This document shows positions 6,178 through 11,854 of a stretch of DNA of 11,854 bases, one piece after another (position 1 is the first letter of the stretch; each line of letters begins with the position of its first letter). Source of the stretch: Nitrospirales bacterium (GTDB lineage: Bacteria; Nitrospirota; Nitrospiria; Nitrospirales; UBA8639); the NCBI GenBank assembly GCA_013817135.1, contig JACDDF010000024.1, positions 1 through 11,854 of the forward strand. Direction: 5' to 3'. The notes under the pieces were generated by a model that was not told the DNA's origin, ran no database searches, and was given only the letters and a program-made list of their open reading frames with translations. A program made the position numbers and the translations under genes.

Positions 6178-9100
6178 TTAACTATTAGCAAAGGCATGCT
6201 GGATGGCCTCTGCAAGGTCTTGCATGCCATATGGCTTGCGAAGGAACACTCGTATTCCCATGGCGAGCGCCTTCTCCTCATTGATGGTGTGGCTGAACCC
6301 GGTACACAGAATGATGGGGATTGAGGGACGGATAGCCAACATGTGTTTGGCCAAGGCCTCCCCCGTTGACATGGGCATGGTCTGATCCGAAATTACCACG
6401 TCGATGGCATGGGCGTGCTGACGAAACATTTCCAGTGCCTCACGGCTGTCGGTATGCGACCAGACGTCATACCCAAGTTCTGACAACATGGCCTTTCCCA
6501 AGGCAACAATTGACGGTTCGTCATCGATAAACAAGACGGTGCCCCGTTTGTGGAGTAAAAGGGGGATGGGGGCAACCGGTTTTTGGAGTGATTCGGACGT
6601 GCGCGGAAAATAGAGGACAAAGGTTGTCCCTCGTCCTGGCTCGCTCTGAACCTCAATCGCTCCTCCATGATCGGCCACAATTCCATGAGTGACAGCTAGG
6701 CCCATCCCCGATCCTTCTCCTACGTTCTTTGTGGTGAAAAACGGGTCGAAAATTCGCGTCTGGAGATTGGAGGGAATCCCTTGGCCGAAATCTGTCATGG
6801 CGAGTCGGACATAGGAACCGTTTGGGAGTCCAGGGGGACGATGAGGCATGGCGTCATCGATGAGTACTTCTTGAAGGGTGACGTCCAAACTCCCAGCTTT
6901 GCCTCGCATGGCAAATTCCGCGTTGGTGGACAGGTTCATGATCACCTGGTGGATTTGAGTAGGGTTGGCAAGCACCGGCCCTGCCGTGGACGATAAATCC
7001 ATTCCTAAGGTGATGGTGGTGGGAAAGGACGCACGCAGAAGTTGAAACGCTTCCTCGACAACACTTTGAAGCAAAATGGGTTTTTTCTCGGTCTCGCCTT
7101 GTCGGCTAAAGGTCAGGATTTGTCGTACAAGATCTTTGGCCCGATAACCGGCCTTGAGCACCTCCTGAAGATTGGCGATGACCGACTTTCCCTCTTCAGC
7201 CTTTTTTGTCGCCATTTCCGTAAATCCGATCAACGGGGTCAAGATATTGTTGAAATCGTGGGCAATGCCGCCGGCCAAAGTCCCAATCGCTTCGAGTTTC
7301 TGGATTTGCCGGAAATGTTCTTCCCTCCGGCGTAGCGCCTCTTCCGCTTTTCTCTGGTCGGTAATCTCTTGAGCATACACATTCATATAGTCGGTCCCTA
7401 TGCCAACGGATAAGGTCACCGAAAAAATTCGGTCGTGGCAGGTGATCTCTTGACGTTGAACGCCTCCACGCCGAAACGCGTCTTGAATAGCATGTTGCCA
7501 TTGTACGTTGGGGGCTTGGTTTATTCCGCGTTTCAAGTCCGCAAGAAAGACTTCGCCGGGTTGATTGTGATACAAAATCCTCCCCTCTCGGGAGATTCTG
7601 ATCACTGGGTAGGGATTTTCCTTCGTGAACTTAGCCAGATCCGCAATGGCTTCTTGTGCCTGAATCCGTTCGAAGAATTGACCGAATTGATTGCCCACCG
7701 CGCTCATCTGATGCAAGAGTGCGGCATCAGGCTCTCGAATTTGGTAGCTGAAAAATTCCATAACCCCATAGGTGACTCCACCAAGCTGAATCGGAAGGGC
7801 AAAGGCTGCGTGGAGATGTTCCTTCGCTGCCACATCAGCTCTTGGGAAATTTTGATCATGGACCACATCGGTAATCCAGGCTGCCTGACCAGATTCCCAC
7901 ACGCGTCCCGGCAGTCCCTGGTTTTTGGTAAAGGTAGTTTGTTTGGTGATTGCCACAAACTCGGCGAACTGATCAGGCGAATCGCTCCAGATTTCAAGAC
8001 ATTGGAGTTCGAGCGTTTGGTGGTCCAGTTGCCACAGCGCGCCGACTTGCCATCCTAGAGAGAGACACACGGCGCATAGGATTTCCTGAGAGGCATGGGG
8101 AATGGTTTTGGATTCCGCCAATGCTCGAGCGATGGCATATTGGGCGGTCAACCGCCGGTCCATTATTTTCTCCTCTGTCAAATCGTGGACCAAGGCAATG
8201 AATACTCGCCGTCCTGAGAGCTGAGCCTCTGTGACGGCGAGGGACAAGGGGAACGTGCTGTGGTCCGGACGTTGCGCGGTCACTTCCCGGCGCGTCCCCA
8301 GGATATGGCGATCACCCGTCAGTAGGTAATGGGCAAGGGACTCTGGATGGTGCTCACTCTCGGGTTTTGGCATCAGACTGCTAAGATTTTTTCCGATGAC
8401 TTCGGAAGCCTTAAACCAAAATATGCGTTCCGCCGTGGCGTTGAAGGTTTCAATGGTTCCCGATTCATTGGCCGTAATAATGCCATCTGCTGCATGGGCA
8501 ATAATGGCGCGCGTGTGGGCTTCACTAGCCTCCAATTGACTAATAATGGGATGGCTGATTCGAAAGAGGAGGAACCCACCAAGGGCAATAATCCCGAGAC
8601 CGACGACGATCGTGAGGACACCTGCCTCAATATAGGGCCGGCGGATTTCTTGCAGATCAATTTTTGATACTAACCCGAGATTCAGCACGGTAACCGGCTC
8701 ATAGGCTGCCAGGACAGTCTCTCCTCGGTAATCCAGGCCTACGATGGTTCCTGATTTTCCTGACAGGGCCAAGCGCATGGGTTCAGCAAGGTTTCCCGCG
8801 AATGGGGTGGGTTGGGGATGATCGAAGTCCAAATGCCGATGCTGTAAGATCCAGACGATAAAGTCTCCCTCTCGACGGCCCAGGGTGGTTTCGACCGTTT
8901 CACCAAACCCCTTGTTAAACTGATGGGCCTCAATGATTTGGCTGAGTGTCGCGCCTTGAGCACCTTCAGGATGGTCCGGCACACTGAACTGTGCGTCAAA
9001 CCTTGCAACGGCTTCCATGAGGCGGGCTTGGGTCTGGGTAATCTCTCTCAGTCGAACGCGCTCTTCATCAAAGGCAGCCTGGTAAAGCAGAGTAATCGCT

Positions 9101-9186
9101 ACAACGGCCATGGCCGAACACGCCATGGTAAGGATGACGAGTAGAAGGAAGATTCGCTGTCTAACCGTCCGGTTAATCCCGTCCAT
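6178..9186 (-). CDS. membrane hybrid sensor histidine kinase with C-terminal receiver
   Basis: A 1002-residue two-component sensor. TM1 about 11-34, a periplasmic sensor region about 35-187 without a motif I can name, TM2 about 188-209, PAS domain about 220-340 (DGIITANESGTIETFNATAERIF), GAF-like domain about 345-508, second PAS-like domain about 512-615 (NPYPVIRISREGRILYHN), then HisKA with phosphoacceptor H643 in GGIAHDFNNIL, and HATPase_c with N box N755, G1 DFGQGIP (D799) and G2 GEGSGMGLAV. A receiver domain follows at about 882-998 with acidic pair D888-D889, phosphoacceptor D934, T962 and K984 in FLRKPY. All catalytic residues are present, so both kinase and receiver should work. The HDFNN type of H box is typical of NtrB/PAS-rich kinases. 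No Hpt, DNA-binding response regulator or output gene lies next to it, so its partner is elsewhere. ATG at 9186 lacks a clear Shine-Dalgarno. Confidence 0.95.
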   Translation of the reverse strand: MDGINRTVRQRIFLLLVILTMACSAMAVVAITLLYQAAFDEERVRLREITQTQARLMEAVARFDAQFSVPDHPEGAQGATLSQIIEAHQFNKGFGETVETTLGRREGDFIVWILQHRHLDFDHPQPTPFAGNLAEPMRLALSGKSGTIVGLDYRGETVLAAYEPVTVLNLGLVSKIDLQEIRRPYIEAGVLTIVVGLGIIALGGFLLFRISHPIISQLEASEAHTRAIIAHAADGIITANESGTIETFNATAERIFWFKASEVIGKNLSSLMPKPESEHHPESLAHYLLTGDRHILGTRREVTAQRPDHSTFPLSLAVTEAQLSGRRVFIALVHDLTEEKIMDRRLTAQYAIARALAESKTIPHASQEILCAVCLSLGWQVGALWQLDHQTLELQCLEIWSDSPDQFAEFVAITKQTTFTKNQGLPGRVWESGQAAWITDVVHDQNFPRADVAAKEHLHAAFALPIQLGGVTYGVMEFFSYQIREPDAALLHQMSAVGNQFGQFFERIQAQEAIADLAKFTKENPYPVIRISREGRILYHNQPGEVFLADLKRGINQAPNVQWQHAIQDAFRRGGVQRQEITCHDRIFSVTLSVGIGTDYMNVYAQEITDQRKAEEALRRREEHFRQIQKLEAIGTLAGGIAHDFNNILTPLIGFTEMATKKAEEGKSVIANLQEVLKAGYRAKDLVRQILTFSRQGETEKKPILLQSVVEEAFQLLRASFPTTITLGMDLSSTAGPVLANPTQIHQVIMNLSTNAEFAMRGKAGSLDVTLQEVLIDDAMPHRPPGLPNGSYVRLAMTDFGQGIPSNLQTRIFDPFFTTKNVGEGSGMGLAVTHGIVADHGGAIEVQSEPGRGTTFVLYFPRTSESLQKPVAPIPLLLHKRGTVLFIDDEPSIVALGKAMLSELGYDVWSHTDSREALEMFRQHAHAIDVVISDQTMPMSTGEALAKHMLAIRPSIPIILCTGFSHTINEEKALAMGIRVFLRKPYGMQDLAEAIQHAFANS

Positions 9187-9672
9187 TGGATAAATGCTTT
9201 ATGAAATCAAGGGAAACAAGGAAGGACCTGATGTGATTAGTGTAGCCTTCTTTTGAAAAAAGATCTAGCAAATACGAGGGGTTGAGCGTTCAAAAAGTGA
9301 CAAGGAAGAACCAAACTGCATTCATCTGCTAAAGTTCGTGGAGGATGTTAGGGTCCACATGAATATAAACTGAAAATTTCATGGAAGGCGAGTGGATTTT
9401 TGGAGTAGGAGGAAGGTAAAAGAAAATGTTTGCTCATCGGGAAGAGAAGACTGAGTTGGTGTATCAGAGATAATCGTAGGCGGAAGATTTGAAGACCGTG
9501 GATCAAGTCTTCCGGTCGGGGAATGGAATGTGAGGCCTAGGTGGTGAAACGAAGGTTCAAGAGGTCCGCTATGTCTCAAGAAGTATGGAAGGAAAACTCG
9601 TCCGTTTTGCAAAAACGTCGTATACTCAAAGAAAAAGTCCGGACCTTTTTTAAGATAAACGGGTTTTAGTCC
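9187..9672. other. 486-base intergenic stretch, no convincing gene
   Basis: This gap holds the presumed promoter of the kinase (minus strand; AT-rich TTTCATAAAGCATTTATC just before its ATG). Short frames occur on both strands, among them a 15-codon plus-strand frame from ATG near 9426 preceded by a GGAGGAAGG purine run, and a 77-codon minus-strand frame starting at TTG 9612; neither has protein-like composition or a recognisable family. A possible terminator for the unit to the right is at 9632-9651. Confidence 0.5.
9632..9651 (-). terminator. possible terminator of the SulP / CA-like unit
   Basis: AAAAAGTCCGGACCTTTTTT can fold with AAAAAG pairing with CTTTTT around TCCGGAC, whose GTCCGGAC core is itself self-complementary. 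Read on the minus strand it ends in a T-run and lies about 20 bases past the stop of the small TM protein, where the minus-strand unit from the SulP gene should end. The stem is AT-rich and weak. Confidence 0.4.
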
Positions 9673-9945
9673 TCAGGAATACCCTGATCGAATTGTTATG
9701 GGTTCGTTTTCACTGATACCACGCGATTCATTGCCCAAAGGTTCCACCACGCCGCTGGCAAACACCAACAGCATCACAGCCATCAGCACCAACAACACCA
9801 CAAGCACACTATCTAAGACTTTTCCAGAAATTTCCGTTCGACCACTTTCAAGAGCGACGCATAAGTTGGGCGATTGAAAATGGCCGAAGGCATAATGGCA
9901 TTTTACCTCAAACACATTGCTCGCAAGTACGGGGTTAACTCGCAT
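9673..9945 (-). CDS. small single-TM protein, unknown function
   Basis: From ATG 9945 the frame codes for 90 residues with one strong hydrophobic helix at about 44-67 (VLDSVLVVLLVLMAVMLLVFASGVV), a basic-to-acidic N-terminal part and an acidic C-terminal tail. The frame is in fact open another 40 codons, back to a TAG at 10066-10068 inside the end of the upstream gene, and those extra residues (RRWGAKPNRIG, VQERALTGQEFHKLH) look like protein; but the extension has no ATG, GTG or TTG, only CTG at 10057-10059 overlapping the upstream stop codon. Either ATG 9945 is the start and the upstream match is chance, or a start was lost or is non-canonical. No Shine-Dalgarno is clear before 9945. It lies downstream of the CA-like gene on the same strand, so it may be its third operon member. 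No family recognised. Confidence 0.42.
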   Translation of the reverse strand: MRVNPVLASNVFEVKCHYAFGHFQSPNLCVALESGRTEISGKVLDSVLVVLLVLMAVMLLVFASGVVEPLGNESRGISENEPITIRSGYS

Positions 9946-10055
9946 GTGCAGTTTATGGAATTCCTGACCTGTGAGCGCCCGCTCTTGAACGGATCCGATC
10001 CTGTTCGGCTTGGCTCCCCATCTTCGATCTAAGGTTTCCGCAGTAATCCTCCATG

Positions 10056-11222
10056 TCAGCTTTTTCTATTGATGTGCCAGAGCGAAGAATGCTGAAGTGG
10101 ATCCTCGATTTCTTTCCTAGCATTAATAAACTCCATTACCCGTGATTGCCAGGCGAGGACGGCCGTGCGTACGTGCATCTTTTCGGCCAATTTCGGGAAT
10201 TCAGTCCGAATGACTTCGGCAGCAAATTCGGACAGGAATGCGCTTTTGAGTTCGGCGCAGGCACGGTCAACGCCGATTTCATGGTAAGGGGCTTTGGCGA
10301 GTAGCAGAAAACCATCAGCAGGGATACGGCCTGATTGCATGTTGACCTCAATGATGCCGGCGGCCTTTCGAATGGGGTCGGCGAGGTCCGGGCTGTAAGG
10401 TCCGATGATGAGCGCCAGATTTGAGGTGTGCAACCAGTCGAACCCCCGTCCAACGCAAATAATCCATTCGCGGTGCTCGATGTTGAATGTGCGGTTGGTC
10501 CGTTTGATGTCGGCCACATGGGTGATGTTGTCACGTACCAGAGGCAACAGGTCATGCTGGATCTGTTGGGGCATATCGGGATACAGCTCTTCCAGTAAGG
10601 CGGGCAAGCAGTCCTGATCGCGGATGGACACAGAGGAGAGGTCCAGCGTTTTCCTGTTTTGACCGTGGAACACCAGGGCGTCTTCGTCTGTCTCAAATCC
10701 ACACACGATCGGGTACACCGTGTCGTGACCAGTACCGAAGACCGCCTCCATCTGTTGTTTGATACCCTGACTGTAGGTGCGTGCGGCGACCGTGTCATAG
10801 TTAAATCCGGCACATCCGCGGTGGGCATTACCTTTCGAGTAATGGTAGGTAATTAGTGCCAGGATGCGGCGGCCCTGTTTGACCATGTTTTGCACATGTT
10901 CTGTCATAACTTCGCCGAGGTGCGGCCACCCCAGGTTAAAGCGTCCACCGAGATTACGGAAGGGGAAAATGATGCCGCGGGGGGTGTTGGTGGCGACGGG
11001 AATATTAATGCGTCCATCCATGCACATGAATGCCGTAATCGCGGTCGGGTGTTGGGCCAGGTATCGGCTGCGCGCGAGCCAAGACTCGGGACTTTGGAAT
11101 TCCTGGGAGTGCCGGCGAGAATAGCCTACCAGCCAGTCAATGCGTTGCCCGATGGTCAGGTCATGAATGTCCACCTCTTCCTGGGTTGGTGGTGAATGAG
11201 TCAAAATCTCGCTTGTGGTCAT
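10056..11222 (-). CDS. beta-carbonic-anhydrase-like zinc protein, SulP-linked
   Basis: Residue numbers count from the farther ATG at 11237; I prefer ATG at 11222 (388 aa), since the bases between the two form a perfect ribosome site. The beta-CA zinc-site signature is complete and in order: C72-M-D74-G-R76 (CxDxR: zinc cysteine plus the Asp/Arg dyad), then FPFRNLGG at 91-98, matching the RNAGG strand, then H139-R-G-C142 followed by AG, matching HxxCG. By family knowledge this site hydrates CO2 to bicarbonate reversibly. The protein is nearly twice the length of a usual beta-CA (about 200-220 aa), and the C-terminal part from about residue 200 is not one I recognise; carboxysomal CsoSCA is a diverged long relative but has a different His-Cys spacing. 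No signal peptide or TM segment, so cytoplasmic. The gene starts 39 bases after the SulP transporter ends, indicating joint transcription and a role in inorganic-carbon supply. Carbonic anhydrase activity itself is an inference. Confidence 0.85.
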   Translation of the reverse strand: MTTSEILTHSPPTQEEVDIHDLTIGQRIDWLVGYSRRHSQEFQSPESWLARSRYLAQHPTAITAFMCMDGRINIPVATNTPRGIIFPFRNLGGRFNLGWPHLGEVMTEHVQNMVKQGRRILALITYHYSKGNAHRGCAGFNYDTVAARTYSQGIKQQMEAVFGTGHDTVYPIVCGFETDEDALVFHGQNRKTLDLSSVSIRDQDCLPALLEELYPDMPQQIQHDLLPLVRDNITHVADIKRTNRTFNIEHREWIICVGRGFDWLHTSNLALIIGPYSPDLADPIRKAAGIIEVNMQSGRIPADGFLLLAKAPYHEIGVDRACAELKSAFLSEFAAEVIRTEFPKLAEKMHVRTAVLAWQSRVMEFINARKEIEDPLQHSSLWHINRKS

Positions 11223-11234
11223 TGCCTCCTCCTT
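11223..11234 (-). promoter_or_regulatory. strong ribosome binding site deciding the CA-like start
   Basis: Minus-strand AAGGAGG (11234-11228) stands five bases before ATG 11222, an almost ideal Shine-Dalgarno. The upstream in-frame ATG at 11237 has no such site and would translate the Shine-Dalgarno itself as MKEEA, so 11222 is the better start. Most other genes in the window lack a clear site. Confidence 0.8.
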
Positions 11235-11261
11235 CATACGGTTATGAATAGCTATCGGTCA

Positions 11262-11854
11262 TTACGCGAATGCCATGAGACTTCGTGGAGGATTCACGCG
11301 GTAAGCCAACACGTGGTCCGAAAATGAGCGGAAGTGATCCATCCCGACGATAGAGCAGGTATGGCCCGCCTCACTACATTGATCCTGGAATTGATGTAAA
11401 TACTCCATCGAAGTGTGGTCGATAATCTGTCCTGCCAAGATGATCAAGAAGTTGGCTTTGGAGTTCGAAGGGACAACGAGCGTTTCGTGGAGCGCCTTGT
11501 CGAGTTTCATCAGGTTCATGCCGGTGACTGACGACAGGTAAATTTTGTACGGGTTTTTCATCTCTCCGACAGTGCCTCGAATCGCGCCGGTGGCAACGGT
11601 CATGACGCTGTACCGTTCACGAGAGCCACGGCCGTCTCCGATTCGAATAACCGGGTTCCTGAACAATTCTACGAGCGCAGCCGATAGTGGACTGGTGGAC
11701 CGTTTGAGGAAAGAGTCTCCGGCCCGGGGTTCCTTGGCTGAGTTCCGTACAAGGTCAACACAGAGCACGACGATTTTTGTGAGTATGCCAAGCGCCACGC
11801 CTTCTAAAAGGTCCGAGGTGTATAAGGTGACCACGACGGTGACCACTGCAATCA
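11262..11854 (-). CDS. SulP-family anion transporter, C-terminal part with STAS domain
   Basis: The frame runs from the window edge to TAA 11264-11262, giving 196 complete codons; the transport core lies outside the window. The first residues in view (AVVTVVVTLYTSDLLEGVALGILTKIVVL) are the last membrane helices of a SulP carrier, followed by a basic linker and a cytoplasmic STAS domain of about 90 residues (NPYKIYLSSVTGMNLMKLDKAL, then FLIILAGQIIDHTSMEYL, then a short CSIVGMD strand) and the SulP ending FRSFSDHVLAYRV. SulP carriers move sulfate, bicarbonate or other anions with H+ or Na+; bacterial members paired with or fused to carbonic anhydrases (BicA-like) are thought to import bicarbonate. 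The next gene on this strand, 39 bases on, codes for a carbonic-anhydrase-like protein, which favours bicarbonate here. Substrate not provable from this part. Confidence 0.93.
   Translation of the reverse strand, partial: IAVVTVVVTLYTSDLLEGVALGILTKIVVLCVDLVRNSAKEPRAGDSFLKRSTSPLSAALVELFRNPVIRIGDGRGSRERYSVMTVATGAIRGTVGEMKNPYKIYLSSVTGMNLMKLDKALHETLVVPSNSKANFLIILAGQIIDHTSMEYLHQFQDQCSEAGHTCSIVGMDHFRSFSDHVLAYRVNPPRSLMAFA

Noticed and set aside
7435..8058. Long plus-strand open frame of about 207 codons
   Set aside because: It lies wholly antisense to the hybrid kinase GAF and PAS region, which has clear domain motifs; the antisense frame has none.
9379..9612. 77-codon minus-strand frame from TTG
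   Set aside because: No Shine-Dalgarno, no recognisable motif, low-complexity Pro/Ser/Leu composition.
10136..10828. Minus-strand open frame of 230 codons in another frame
   Set aside because: Overlaps the beta-CA-like gene on the same strand; it is rich in Pro, Thr, Ser and Arg, as expected of a shifted frame, and has no domain.
1..11854. CRISPR array, rRNA, tRNA, or complete insertion sequence
   Set aside because: No regularly spaced direct repeats, no rRNA or tRNA-like fold, and the only transposase is a fragmentary remnant without identifiable ends.

Overview
This window (about 50% GC by eye) looks like chromosomal DNA of an environmental Gram-negative bacterium. Gene content (long multi-domain hybrid kinase, a DUF2007 protein, a SulP / carbonic-anhydrase-like pair, RAYT-type transposase debris) would suit a member of Nitrospirota, perhaps a lower-GC Nitrospira lineage. 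That is an inference from style and GC, since no rRNA or taxon-defining gene is present.

Layout. 1-1459 (+): the 3' part of a MOSC-domain protein, then an RluD-type 23S rRNA pseudouridine synthase. 1460-1828: no normal gene, only two overlapping 31-codon frames, the first with a signal-peptide-like N-terminus. 1829-4243 (-): a 10-TM membrane protein of unrecognised family, followed by an intact contractile-tail sheath protein with no other tail gene in view. 4474-4785 (-): a small DUF2007 protein with a C-terminal zinc ribbon. 4820-5161 (+): an isolated C-terminal tail of an HD-GYP c-di-GMP phosphodiesterase, the rest missing. 5218 to about 5850 (-): a REP-associated (Y1/HUH) transposase broken by at least three frameshifts and carrying a substitution in its HUH motif. 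6178-9186 (-): a 1002-aa membrane hybrid histidine kinase with a C-terminal receiver. 9187-9672: no convincing gene. 9673-9945 (-): a small one-TM protein. 10056-11222 (-): a protein with the full beta-carbonic-anhydrase zinc-site signature. 11262-11854 (-): the C-terminal part of a SulP anion transporter with its STAS domain, running off the window.

How they fit. The right end reads as one minus-strand unit, SulP transporter > carbonic-anhydrase-like protein > small TM protein, most simply a dissolved-inorganic-carbon uptake module. The middle (about 4250-6170) is a decaying intergenic scar where a transposase remnant and a decapitated HD-GYP gene sit side by side. The sheath gene without tube, baseplate, ATPase or terminator-protein neighbours is the most puzzling intact gene. 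The two strongest leads for something undescribed are this orphan sheath with its membrane-protein neighbour, and the unusual large beta-CA-like protein linked to SulP.
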